The position numbers and the translations under genes are program-made. Below, one piece after another: positions 1 to 8,955 of a stretch of 64,000 nucleotides of DNA. How positions within the stretch are numbered: position 1 is the stretch's first letter; the number at the start of each line of letters is the position of its first letter. The stretch is from contig NC_018020.1 of the NCBI RefSeq assembly GCF_000266885.1, positions 744,001 to 808,000 of the forward strand, written 5' to 3'. A model generated the notes under the pieces. It had not been told where the DNA came from and searched no databases. It saw only the letters and a program-made list of their open reading frames with translations. The stretch comes from Turneriella parva DSM 21527. GTDB taxonomy: Bacteria > Spirochaetota > Leptospiria > Turneriellales > Turneriellaceae.

Positions 1-295
1 GCAGCAGAGCCGAAGGGTCTTCAGACGATAATTCTGCGCCCGGCTGCGAAATGCTTTGTAAAGAACGGCTCAGCACCACTACGCGCTTACCGGTGAATGG
101 CCAGGCCTCAAATTCAAGTACCTTCTCATATGTATTTCTGCCCATGACGATGCAGTCGACATCGGCCATGAACTGCGAATAGCCGAAATCTTCGCCTTGT
201 ATGGCATATCGGGGGTCGTGCAACCAGGCGACGTCGCCGTCTTTCTGCGCAATGAATCCATCGACACTCACCGCTATATATACTGCTGCTTTCAT
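1..295 (-). CDS. Dihydrofolate reductase family protein (RibD C-terminal type), 3' part cut off
   Basis: The gene starts at an ATG at 293-295 and runs off the left edge, leaving about 98 codons. The N-terminus MKAAVYIAVSVDGFIA, followed by GDVAWLHD and DCIVMGRNTYE, is typical of the RibD-C/DHFR fold used by small bacterial reductases; the glycine-rich NADPH-binding part would lie outside the window. Such proteins use NAD(P)H, but the substrate is usually unknown. They are often paired with a regulator, and here a TetR gene diverges from it 104 bases away across inverted repeats, so repression by that TetR protein is plausible (inference). Family assignment is fairly secure; substrate is not. 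Confidence 0.8.
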   Translation of the reverse strand, partial: MKAAVYIAVSVDGFIAQKDGDVAWLHDPRYAIQGEDFGYSQFMADVDCIVMGRNTYEKVLEFEAWPFTGKRVVVLSRSLQSISQPGAELSSEDPSALL

Positions 296-317
296 TTGTC
301 CATAAGTTACTCTATGC

Positions 318-349
318 TGTAGAAGCTGGCAAATAATTCTACAATGTAG
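318..349. promoter_or_regulatory. Candidate TetR operator between divergent genes
   Basis: TGTAG half-sites occur at 318-322 and 345-349 on the plus strand and at 339-343 on the minus strand. They form two inverted repeats: TGTAGAA (318-324) with TTCTACA (337-343), and CTACA-A-TGTAG (339-349). Position between a TetR gene and its divergent neighbour is the usual place for a TetR-family operator. Binding is inferred. Confidence 0.45.
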
Positions 350-399
350 ATTTATGAATTTGCTTTACCCGCCCGCCGTCTGCCTTGAGATGCGCCTGC

Positions 400-966
400 A
401 TGGGGCAGAAAAAGTCAGGTCGGCCGCTGGCCGCAAAACTGGATAGTGCGAAAATCTTGCGCAGCGCCCTGGCACTCTGCGCGAAATCGGGGGTTGCGGG
501 CATGACATTGCGGGCACTTGCCCGGCAGCTGAAGGTTGACCCGATGGCCATTTACCATTACTTTCCCGACCGCACTGCCATACTTTCGGCCGCGCTCGCC
601 CACGCGTACCGCAGCCTGGCGGCAGATTACAGACCGATTGGCAATGCGACGCATGATGTAACGTATTTACTCGAAAGTTATTGCGCGATTTCGGGCAAGT
701 ATGTCGAGCTGATGATCTATCTCATGGGCCAGCGAGACCATTCACTGCTGCCGCTAGAAAATTTTAACAGGCATCTGCTCGAAGCGATCGGGCGCCAATG
801 CGAAAATGCTGACGAGGCCTTATTTCTGCGCGACGTACTGATCGATTACACGCATGGTTACGTGATTGCAGCGCGGTACTTTACAAGGCGCGAGCTGCTT
901 TCTGCAAATCAGAACTATCGAAAAGCGGTAGGTTTACTCCTTGCCGGTCAAAAGAAAGTCTTTTAG
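400..966 (+). CDS. TetR-family transcriptional regulator
   Basis: A 188-residue protein. Residues about 10-55 form the TetR helix-turn-helix, with the recognition part reading MTLRALARQLKVDPMAIYHYF. The C-terminal half is the usual all-helical ligand and dimer domain and gives no hint of ligand. I prefer the ATG at 400; an in-frame TTG at 385 would add five residues. It diverges from the reductase gene at 1-295, with inverted repeats in the shared promoter region, so autoregulation and control of the neighbour are likely. Its 3' end overlaps the convergent lipoprotein gene by 33 bases, leaving no room for a terminator between them. Confidence 0.85.
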   Translation: MGQKKSGRPLAAKLDSAKILRSALALCAKSGVAGMTLRALARQLKVDPMAIYHYFPDRTAILSAALAHAYRSLAADYRPIGNATHDVTYLLESYCAISGKYVELMIYLMGQRDHSLLPLENFNRHLLEAIGRQCENADEALFLRDVLIDYTHGYVIAARYFTRRELLSANQNYRKAVGLLLAGQKKVF

Positions 967-1551
967 TCTGTTTGTCTTCGCATCAAAAATCATGATTAAC
1001 CTGCGATTGTATGCAATCGCCCGCCGATCTTTCAGTTGGTATGAGTCATAATACGAGAACTGAACCCTGTCGTTGGCTTTGAATTGCAGTATAGGCAAGA
1101 ATTCAGTATCCACCAATTGCGAGGGCATTACCGATCTTCCCGAGGTTTGACCTATTGTACGCCGTGCTTCTGCCTCAGTCATTCCTATGCGCAATAAGGT
1201 CACGTCTTCATCGATAAAGCGCGTGCTATCTTCGGGGAAACCACTCGAATAGATGTAACCCAGGGCTTTACCGTCTTTGAGTTCTACACTCAATAGTCTG
1301 CTTGAAAGCGAACTGCCGGTTCTGAGAGTGTAATAGTATGTCGCGACGGTGCGGTTAAAACCTGGCTGTATGCGCTTTTGAATTTCAATCGGATCGCCGA
1401 ATGCTTCGATAAGTTGTTCCGTCGTCATGCCGGGAATTTTTTCGAAATCGTGCAAAGTACTCTCTCGTACAAAATTCTGACCAGTCGCTCTACTGCATTG
1501 GATGCAAAGAAGTGATAGCATGAAAATAATGCTGGCAAGTTCACTCTTCAT
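934..1551 (-). CDS. Putative lipoprotein with two BamE/SmpA-like motifs
   Basis: A 205-residue protein with an N-terminal hydrophobic stretch ending LLCIQC, a plausible spirochaetal lipobox. Two segments, GMTTEQLIEAFGDP (about 41-54) and IGMTEAEARRTIGQ (about 122-135), match the G-M-T-x-x-x-x-x-x-x-x-G signature that begins SmpA/OmlA (BamE) folds, so it may hold two such units in tandem. BamE is an accessory of the outer-membrane barrel assembly machine; whether this protein has that role is unknown. Its ATG overlaps the stop of the barrel-protein gene upstream (ATGA), so the two are translationally coupled. It is the last gene of the run that begins with glycogen phosphorylase. Confidence 0.6.
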   Translation of the reverse strand: MKSELASIIFMLSLLCIQCSRATGQNFVRESTLHDFEKIPGMTTEQLIEAFGDPIEIQKRIQPGFNRTVATYYYTLRTGSSLSSRLLSVELKDGKALGYIYSSGFPEDSTRFIDEDVTLLRIGMTEAEARRTIGQTSGRSVMPSQLVDTEFLPILQFKANDRVQFSYYDSYQLKDRRAIAYNRRLIMIFDAKTNRLKDFLLTGKE

Positions 1552-2363
1552 AAAAACACCCCTGCGCCAATCGACATTTCAAATCTCTTGAATATTCGGT
1601 CAGAAGCAGACCCCTTATACCCGGCCTCAACCTGATTGTAGGCATAACTATAGTGCAGACCGGTGACCGCAAATACCGATGCGAAGGCTGAATACCAGGC
1701 AAACTGTACACCCATTCTCATCTGAAAGCCAAGAAAAGTCCGCAGAGTATTCTCATTTTCCCGATTCGCAAGATTAAACGAATATTCGTCCCGGGCATTG
1801 GTATAAGATACCAGCGGCCGATAACGCCCCGATGTCGGCCCTATCTGCAGGGGAAATTCGAGGTAAAAACCATGAATACGCTCAATCGGAAAACGAAAAT
1901 TGGTGCCAATGAGAACGGTATGGGTTTCCATCATCGTCTTCAGGGCACTCTCCCGAGCATAGGAATCGCCGTAACCGCCAATAGACATGCCATGGCGTAA
2001 AACTCCATATTGATACGTGGCGCGAAAGCCAAAGAATCGTGAGACTGCACGTTCGTAGTTGAACGCAAATGCCTGATCAAGTCGCACCCCCTGAAACTGC
2101 TCAACCCGACCATCACCGAAGTCCAAGGTTAGATTGCTCTCTCGAATGAGCTCGTCTTCCCGATCGCGAAGCGAACTTGAGAGAAATCCAAGCCGAGCAT
2201 CGAGCGAAAATATGTTGCGCCGATCGAAAAAAAGATCGAAGTGCGCATTATCCGCTGAAAACAGGCGGGCATCTGACGCTGCTTTGGGGGTATTTTTCGC
2301 TAATAGCGAAGTGTAACATGCGATCGTGCAAAGGCCAAGAAATGTGAGTGAAACGCTTTTCAT
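1548..2363 (-). CDS. Putative outer-membrane beta-barrel protein
   Basis: A 271-residue protein with a signal peptide (MKSVSLTFLGLCTIACYTSLLA). The rest alternates hydrophobic and polar residues, is rich in aromatic residues, and ends GAGVFL, consistent with a barrel closing strand. It resembles the protein at 60517-61317: both have FRA-Y-Y early on and a F/L-E-F-P...SG-Y-P-L...Y segment in the middle. It starts five bases after the stop of the 4-alpha-glucanotransferase gene, so it is very likely on the same transcript, and overlaps the following lipoprotein gene by four bases. Function unknown; a sugar-related surface role is only a guess from position. Confidence 0.6.
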   Translation of the reverse strand: MKSVSLTFLGLCTIACYTSLLAKNTPKAASDARLFSADNAHFDLFFDRRNIFSLDARLGFLSSSLRDREDELIRESNLTLDFGDGRVEQFQGVRLDQAFAFNYERAVSRFFGFRATYQYGVLRHGMSIGGYGDSYARESALKTMMETHTVLIGTNFRFPIERIHGFYLEFPLQIGPTSGRYRPLVSYTNARDEYSFNLANRENENTLRTFLGFQMRMGVQFAWYSAFASVFAVTGLHYSYAYNQVEAGYKGSASDRIFKRFEMSIGAGVFL

Positions 2364-2368
2364 TGTTT

Positions 2369-5300
2369 CTAAATTCTCATTAATGCGAGATCTTTTACGA
2401 AAAGGTTGAAGCGTCCTTCGCGCAGCAACTCTTCTAACCCCACCGGCATACGGTATGTCCAGTTGAAATCTGAAACTGTACCTGGCACATTGATGCGTTC
2501 GGCCGCTGCAGGCCCATGAAATTTCTCGTCGAGCGCGAGCAGGTCTTGTAATGGCACCATCACAACCATCGCCGGTGAGCGGTAGAGCCTTTCGAGAAAC
2601 TGGCGCACCTGCTCTGCCGTCGCATTGCCGCCGTGCACCTCGACGCCCGTGACTGAAGCAGGCTCAGAGGCGAGCCATTCGCGCAGGTTCGACGAATCGT
2701 GTACCGAGCTCGTCGCCAGCGACAGGTAAGGGTAACCTTGAGGGTCTTTGGGTTGATTGTTTTCGGCCTCCCATCGGTAAACTTTGAGGCCGAGAATTTT
2801 AATGTCGGCGAGCGCCGGGCGCACATAATCGGGCACGACACCCAAATCTTCGGCGCAGGGCAGCATCTCTGATACCTCGCGCAGCGCCGTAAGAATACGT
2901 TTACCCTGAGCTTCTTGCCGCCCCGCATCTGCGGCCTGCAGCGACGCGACATACGCAGCCAGTTGGTGCTTTTCAGAGTCACTGAGCAGCGGAGTCGCCG
3001 CGATCTTTTCTGCGAAGTCCCAGGCTGGGTAAAGATCTTCGCCGAATTGCACAAATGCGCGGCGGTGCAGACGGCGCAAGAGCTCGTTTTTGAGATCCTC
3101 ACTCACTTCGAGCGAATGGACGCCTTTCTCATGCAGCAGCGTGTCGTTCAGAAAAGTTTCACCATAACATTCGACTAACGTTGCGTTCATTTCTCTACGC
3201 TCATGCGCATGCACCCGAACACTCTTGAGGGCCGGCAGCTTCACCATATCAAAGCCGAGATCAGCAAGCGCCTGGCGTGTGACCGGCTGCGAGGGCAAAT
3301 AAAACCCGCCGAGGCCCGATTGGTTATTCTCGTCGATGCACCAGATTCTGAAAAAGCCGAGCACGTGGTCGATGCGGTACGCCGCAAAATATTGTGCGAG
3401 CTGCGCGATGCGCTCACGCCACCAGGCATAACCCGTGCGTTCGTGCTCGGGCCAGTTATAAACTGGAAACCCCCAATTCTGCCCTTCGGGTGAAAACATA
3501 TCGGGCGGCGCACCAGCGCGCAGGTGATGGTTAAACAGCGCACCGTTCAGCCAAACATCGACGCTGTCGCGCTCGAGCATAATCGGCATGTCGCCTTTCA
3601 GATAAACACCGCGCGAGTCGGCGTATCGCTTCGCTTCGCTGAGCTGCTCGTGCAGCAGGTACTGCACCCAGATGTAATATTCGATTTCAGCGGGGTGCGC
3701 CGACCTGTACGCAGCGAACGTCGCAGCCCCCGGGTTCTCGATAGCTGTGCGCAGCTCTGCGGGCGTCGCAGTGTCGGCCGACCATTGGTACCACGCCGCA
3801 CCATCGAAGTAATGCTTGATGCTGCAAAATACGGCGTATTCAAGCAGCCATCGCTGCTGTGCGAATTTCTCAGGCACCTGAGCAAATAGGGTTTCCCGGT
3901 TTTGCGCGAAAAAAGTTCTGAGGATTTCTCCCTTAAACGTCACAATTTCTGTGAATGCTACCCGCTCGCTTTTCTCATGGCGCTGCCGCATTTCGGCAAC
4001 CCGGGCCTGAAGCTCTGCGGCGAGCGGCAGCGCAGAGAGCCGAATGTACACAGGGTGAAGCGCCATCGCGCTCAGCGCCGAATAGGGGCTGCTGTTCAGG
4101 CCCGTATCGTTCACCGGCAAGAGATTAATCATCTGCTGCCCGGTTTCGGCGCACCAGTCGATGAGTAACTTCAGATCAGAAAATTCTCCGATACCGCAGC
4201 TCTGCTGTGAGCGCAGCGCAGAAACAGGTATCGCTACACCGCTGTACCGCCTGTCAAAAGAAGGGTAGAGACCAGCTGGCTTCTGTTCTATCGGTTTCGC
4301 GGCACGAAAATCGGCCAACACCAAAGTCTGGTATGGCGCAAGTTCGAGCTGTAAACCCTCTGCGCTGATGTGGCTGCGCGCGGCTAAGGTGACTCTTTGC
4401 GTGATTCGGTCGATCCACTGCAGGTGTTCTGCACCCGGTGAAAACACCGCCAGAAAATCATCAGCGCCAAGCCGCACTGACTCGCTGCGCGGCGAATTAT
4501 TGAACACGACCAGATGCCGCGCAGCAGCACCCGCGAAATAGAGAATCACATTTCCCGACTTGCTGCAAGCGGGAAACGAAAGCGACTCGGGCGAAGCGAA
4601 TACACGGCGGTTTTGCATCAGCGGCGTGATCTGCTCGCGGTAACGGCAGGTGAAATTTTCGTCGATGAGTTCGTCGGTGAGCGGCGCCTGCTGGTCCATA
4701 CCATACTTTTCGCGATAACCTTCGAGCTGCCCGGGCGCAAGCATCGGCAAACCGGGCAGCGTGGCCATTAACGTCATTGCGCCGAAATACTTTTCGGTAT
4801 TCGCGAAATGCACCGCAGCCGATTCTTCGTCGGGGGTGCTGAGGTAGTTCGCGAAGCGGCAGAGAGTATCGGCATCGTTCTGCCTGAAATCACGCAAGTT
4901 CGCTTCGAACTCCGCATTTTTTTCATCGCGCAGCGCGTGCATAAAGGCGCTGTTGTAAACCCGGTGCATGCCGAGCGCGCGCACGAAATACATTTCAGTC
5001 ATCCAGAACGCTTCAGCGACGAGAAGCGTGTCGGGGCTGCGTGCACGAAACGCGGTGACGAGTTCGGCCCAGAATTCGGCAGGCATGCGCGCGTCGAATT
5101 CATGCTGCGGCAGCGAATAGACAGAGCGGCTCGCGATTGCCGGCGCTTCGTCGGCATGCGGAAACCACAACCTGCGGTAATGATCGCGCGTGAGCGTCAT
5201 CGCCGCGTCGAAACGGATGATCGAAAAGTTCTGCGAGAGCGCGACAGCGGTGTCGATGATTGCATGGCGCACAGCCGGGTTGGTGTGGTCGAGCTGCGCC

Positions 5301-6532
5301 GTGTCGTTCCACGGCAGGCCGGTGCCGTCGTTGCCGTGATAGATGTAACGGCGACGCCCGTCGCGGTCGAGCGCGAATACAACTGCTGCATCAGATTTTT
5401 CATAATAATGGTCTTCAAGGCGAATTTCATTCGCTGCGCTGCCCGAAAGATTTTCGCCCTGAAAGGTATACCCTGGAAACGGGTTCACCTCAGTCTGCAT
5501 GAACCAGTCAGGATTTTCGCGCATCCATTTCGAGTCGATGCCGGTGTGGTTCGGCACCATGTCGCAGCCAAGCCGAACGCCGTGACGATCGCAGAGCTCG
5601 CGAAACCGATGCAGCGCCTCATCGCCACCCCACTCATCGGCAACGCGATAGTCGAACACTGAATAGGCAGAGCCGTAATTCTTGCCGCCGGTGAGCGTCT
5701 TGATGCGCGCCGATGCAGGGCTGCGCTGCCACAGACCCACGAGCCAGATGCCGTTGACGCCTAACCCGGCGATACGCGCAATTTCGGCTTCGGGAATATC
5801 GTCGAGGCGGTGCACTTCGTGACCAAAGCGCCGGCTGATATCGGCCAGCCACACCGAGACAATCTTTGCGACGAGCACGAGCTCACGCATCCAGGGCGCG
5901 TCGGCGCTACGGCTGATCGTGCCACCTTCTGGCAATGCATGCCGGTACAAGGGTTCTGCAGGGCCACCGGAAACGAAACGTGCGCTATGATCGTAGCGCA
6001 TGATCTGGCGCAGTAGCTGCCGCTCTTTTGCAGACAACAGGCCTGGCAGATGCAATACCAGAGCGTTCAGCTGCGCGTCGATCGATGCGCTGTGATCAAG
6101 CAACAGCTGCAGCAAACGTTTACCGGCGGCTGTTCTGATAAGAAAACCGAGCTCTTGAATTTTCTCAGCACCGGCAAAGCAGACCTGAAGCCGGTTAAAA
6201 ACCGGGTTGGCGTGGCTCAGCCACAACAGACCCGCAAGATTCAGGTCGACTTCGGTGGATTTAATGCCGAGAAATTCGGCGACACCAGCCTGGGTTTCTG
6301 TCTGTAGCGAAGCATGAAATACGGTACGCAACAGAACCCGATGCAGAATCTCAGAGAGCCAGGCCGCTTTGGTAATGTAGAGGTCGTCGGCTTCGATTTT
6401 CAGCGCCTCGCGAAAATGGACGCTGTCTTCGAAATCGCGCACAAGAATGCGCCCTGTACGAAATGCAACAACAGGTGCAACCTGCTTCTGCGCTGAAGCA
6501 GCGGCAGCAAAGCCCGTAACGGGAAAGATCAT
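2369..6532 (-). CDS. malQ: GH13-GH77 fusion: alpha-amylase-like domain plus 4-alpha-glucanotransferase
   Basis: About 1,387 residues. Residues 1-250 are helical and unassigned. Residues about 250-700 are a GH13 domain with DMVPNHTG (region I), IIRFDAAMTL (nucleophile Asp) and LLVAEAFWMTE (acid Glu); region IV reads NYLSTPDEES, keeping the Asp but lacking the usual His. From about 760 to the end lies a full GH77 amylomaltase: IPVSALRSQQSCGIGEF, the nucleophile in YRIDHVLGFFR, the acid/base in AEDLGVVPDY, and the third Asp in SSVHDSSNLREW. It should rearrange maltodextrins for phosphorolysis. I chose the ATG at 6530-6532, which overlaps the glgP stop (ATGA), over an upstream TTG. The next gene begins five bases after the stop. 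Confidence 0.9.
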   Translation of the reverse strand: MIFPVTGFAAAASAQKQVAPVVAFRTGRILVRDFEDSVHFREALKIEADDLYITKAAWLSEILHRVLLRTVFHASLQTETQAGVAEFLGIKSTEVDLNLAGLLWLSHANPVFNRLQVCFAGAEKIQELGFLIRTAAGKRLLQLLLDHSASIDAQLNALVLHLPGLLSAKERQLLRQIMRYDHSARFVSGGPAEPLYRHALPEGGTISRSADAPWMRELVLVAKIVSVWLADISRRFGHEVHRLDDIPEAEIARIAGLGVNGIWLVGLWQRSPASARIKTLTGGKNYGSAYSVFDYRVADEWGGDEALHRFRELCDRHGVRLGCDMVPNHTGIDSKWMRENPDWFMQTEVNPFPGYTFQGENLSGSAANEIRLEDHYYEKSDAAVVFALDRDGRRRYIYHGNDGTGLPWNDTAQLDHTNPAVRHAIIDTAVALSQNFSIIRFDAAMTLTRDHYRRLWFPHADEAPAIASRSVYSLPQHEFDARMPAEFWAELVTAFRARSPDTLLVAEAFWMTEMYFVRALGMHRVYNSAFMHALRDEKNAEFEANLRDFRQNDADTLCRFANYLSTPDEESAAVHFANTEKYFGAMTLMATLPGLPMLAPGQLEGYREKYGMDQQAPLTDELIDENFTCRYREQITPLMQNRRVFASPESLSFPACSKSGNVILYFAGAAARHLVVFNNSPRSESVRLGADDFLAVFSPGAEHLQWIDRITQRVTLAARSHISAEGLQLELAPYQTLVLADFRAAKPIEQKPAGLYPSFDRRYSGVAIPVSALRSQQSCGIGEFSDLKLLIDWCAETGQQMINLLPVNDTGLNSSPYSALSAMALHPVYIRLSALPLAAELQARVAEMRQRHEKSERVAFTEIVTFKGEILRTFFAQNRETLFAQVPEKFAQQRWLLEYAVFCSIKHYFDGAAWYQWSADTATPAELRTAIENPGAATFAAYRSAHPAEIEYYIWVQYLLHEQLSEAKRYADSRGVYLKGDMPIMLERDSVDVWLNGALFNHHLRAGAPPDMFSPEGQNWGFPVYNWPEHERTGYAWWRERIAQLAQYFAAYRIDHVLGFFRIWCIDENNQSGLGGFYLPSQPVTRQALADLGFDMVKLPALKSVRVHAHERREMNATLVECYGETFLNDTLLHEKGVHSLEVSEDLKNELLRRLHRRAFVQFGEDLYPAWDFAEKIAATPLLSDSEKHQLAAYVASLQAADAGRQEAQGKRILTALREVSEMLPCAEDLGVVPDYVRPALADIKILGLKVYRWEAENNQPKDPQGYPYLSLATSSVHDSSNLREWLASEPASVTGVEVHGGNATAEQVRQFLERLYRSPAMVVMVPLQDLLALDEKFHGPAAAERINVPGTVSDFNWTYRMPVGLEELLREGRFNLFVKDLALMRI

Positions 6533-8922
6533 TCGATAATGTGCCAAATCTCGCGCGCGTATTGCTGCACGGTGCGGTCTGACGAGAATTTTCCTGAACA
6601 GGCTGTGTTGGTGATTCCCTTAGCGACCCATGACGTGGTATTTTCGTAATCCACCATAATCTGCTCTTGCACCTGCCAGTAGCTGTCAAAATCAGCGAGG
6701 TGATAATAACCGTCGCCCTGGTAAGTAAGGGCATCAGTGAACTCGCGAAAGTCAGCATGGAGCAATTCAATAAAGTCAAAGATTTCGCGCAGGTCGCTGC
6801 GGCGCGCGAGTTCTACCGGGTTATAACCCTCGAGGTGCAGCTGGCGCAGCTCTTCGACGGTTTTGCCAAAAATGTAGATATTACCTTCGCCCACTTCTTC
6901 GCCGATTTCAATGTTCGCACCGTCGAGCGTGCCAAAGGTCACAACACCGTTCAGCATGAACTTCATGTTGCCGGTGCCCGAAGCTTCGGTGCCCGCAGTG
7001 CTGATCTGCTCTGACAAATCAGACGCAGGGTAAATGCGTTCGGCAAGAGAAACCGAAAAGTTCGGTAAAAAGACGAGCTGAATGCGCTTGCGAATCAGCG
7101 GGTTCTTCTCGATGTACGACGACAGCGCATGCGCAAGGCGAATCATCAGCTTGGCACGGTGGTAACCCGGCGCCGCTTTACCCGCAAAAATAAAAGTGCG
7201 GTGCCGTTCGTGTTTGTATGTGCCCGCGAGAATATCGAGACAAATGCGCGAAATGCGCAGCAGATTCAGCAGCTGGCGTTTGTACTCGTGAATACGCTTC
7301 ACATGTACATCGAAAAAGGTTTCAGTCGGCAGAGTGATATGGTTACGCTCGCGTATGATTTCATGCAGCAGAAGTTTGTTCTGCTGGCGCACCTCTTGCC
7401 AGCGGCCCTGAAAGCTGGCGTCACCGCGCATCGGCGGCAGATCTTTCAGAAGCGTATGGTCGTTGTGCCATTTCGTGCCGATTGCATCGTTGATGAGCGC
7501 GGTCAGCCCGGGGTTCGCGGCGACGAGCCAGCGCCTGAAGGCGATGCCGTTGGTCTTATTCGAAAACTTTTGCGGCCAGAGTTTTGCATACTCGGGAAAA
7601 AGCCGCGTCTTCACGAGTTCACTATGCAGCGCTGAGACCCCGTTAACGGCAGACGAACCGACGACAGACAACGCGGCCATGCGAATGCGTTTGGGATGTC
7701 CCTCTTCAATGATCGATGCGCGCGCAATTTCTTCTTCGCTGAAACCCTGCTGGTGCAGATCTTTCAGAAACTGAAAGTTGATGTCATAGATAATCTCAAG
7801 ATGGCGCGGCAAAAGACGACCGAACAGGTCAAGGTTCCATTTTTCAAGAGCCTCGGGCATAATCGTGTGGTTTGTGTAGCCCATGCAGCTACGGGTAATC
7901 TGCCAGGCTTTGTCCCACGGTAATAGTTCGATGTCGACGAGAATGCGCTGCATTTCGGCGATCGCGACCGCTGGGTGTGTGTCGTTCAGCTGAAAGAAGA
8001 CGCGGTCGGGAAGAAGCGATAGATCCCCCTCTTCATGCTTAAAGGCCGCAATCGCGTCTTGAATCGTGGCGCTCGCGAGAAAGTACTCTTGCCTGAGGCG
8101 CAGCTCCAGGCCTTTGAGATTGTTGTCGCTCGGGTAAAGAACCTTCGAAATCGATTCTGAATGTACCTGATCGGCCATAGCCCTAATGTAATCGCCGTGC
8201 TGAAAGTAGTCGAGACCAAAATCGGCGCTGTGCTCGGCCCACCACAGGCGCAGCATCGCAATACCAGCCGAGCCGTTACCGGGAATCAGCATATCGCGCG
8301 CGCGCGCCATCACTGTTTCGCTGCTGTGCCAGTCGGTCTTGTTTCCGTCGCGGTGTGTGTGGCCGCCGAAGCGAATTTCGTAGCGTTTGTCGTGGCGGTC
8401 AATGAGCCAGGGATAATTGCCCGTAAGCCAAACGTCGGGCGATTCTTGCTGCGCACCGTCTTTGAACGATTGCTTAAAAAGACCGAACTCATAGCATAGG
8501 CCAGCGCCGATGCAGGCATAGTCGAGATGCGCCATGCTGTCGAGAAAGCAGGCCGCGAGGCGGCCGAGGCCCCCGTTGCCGAGCGCAGCGTCGGGTTCAA
8601 TGCTCAGCAGATCGTCGAGACGGCAGCCAAACTCTTCGAGAATTTCTTTCGCCTCACCGCGCAGATTCATGTTCACCAGCGCGGTGTTGAGCATTTTGCC
8701 CATAAGAAATTCCATCGACAGGTAATAGACGCGTTTGTGGTGGCGCGACTTGCGGCGCTTAACGATCAGCCTGTGCATCATCAGATCGCGTAGCGCCAGA
8801 GAGAGGGATATGTATGCGTCTGTGGGCGTCAGCTCATCAAGGCTGCGGCCGAGCGAATAGTTGAGGTGCCTCTGGAATCCGGTTTTGAGCTCAGATTTGA
8901 GGTCTGTCGAAAGTGGAATCAC
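6529..8922 (-). CDS. glgP: Glycogen/maltodextrin phosphorylase
   Basis: A 797-residue GT35 phosphorylase of normal length. It releases glucose-1-phosphate from the non-reducing ends of alpha-1,4-glucans using pyridoxal phosphate. Diagnostic segments are YYLSMEFLMGKML near the N-terminus, ALGNGGLGRLAACFLDS, and EASGTGNMKFMLNG, where Lys654 binds the cofactor. The start is a GTG at 8920-8922; no strong ribosome-binding site is visible. It is co-translated with the glucanotransferase gene through an ATGA overlap, a logical pairing because the transferase supplies chains that phosphorylase can attack. The gene 33 bases upstream encodes a P-type ATPase and ends with a hairpin. Confidence 0.96.
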   Translation of the reverse strand: MIPLSTDLKSELKTGFQRHLNYSLGRSLDELTPTDAYISLSLALRDLMMHRLIVKRRKSRHHKRVYYLSMEFLMGKMLNTALVNMNLRGEAKEILEEFGCRLDDLLSIEPDAALGNGGLGRLAACFLDSMAHLDYACIGAGLCYEFGLFKQSFKDGAQQESPDVWLTGNYPWLIDRHDKRYEIRFGGHTHRDGNKTDWHSSETVMARARDMLIPGNGSAGIAMLRLWWAEHSADFGLDYFQHGDYIRAMADQVHSESISKVLYPSDNNLKGLELRLRQEYFLASATIQDAIAAFKHEEGDLSLLPDRVFFQLNDTHPAVAIAEMQRILVDIELLPWDKAWQITRSCMGYTNHTIMPEALEKWNLDLFGRLLPRHLEIIYDINFQFLKDLHQQGFSEEEIARASIIEEGHPKRIRMAALSVVGSSAVNGVSALHSELVKTRLFPEYAKLWPQKFSNKTNGIAFRRWLVAANPGLTALINDAIGTKWHNDHTLLKDLPPMRGDASFQGRWQEVRQQNKLLLHEIIRERNHITLPTETFFDVHVKRIHEYKRQLLNLLRISRICLDILAGTYKHERHRTFIFAGKAAPGYHRAKLMIRLAHALSSYIEKNPLIRKRIQLVFLPNFSVSLAERIYPASDLSEQISTAGTEASGTGNMKFMLNGVVTFGTLDGANIEIGEEVGEGNIYIFGKTVEELRQLHLEGYNPVELARRSDLREIFDFIELLHADFREFTDALTYQGDGYYHLADFDSYWQVQEQIMVDYENTTSWVAKGITNTACSGKFSSDRTVQQYAREIWHIIE

Positions 8923-8955
8923 GGCCCATGCTGCAAAGCGCGCTGAGCCGTGCCA

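Noticed and set aside
4808-5662. A 284-codon plus-strand open frame antisense to the glucanotransferase gene
   Set aside because: It mirrors the codon pattern of a conserved enzyme on the other strand; no motif or ribosome-binding site is seen.
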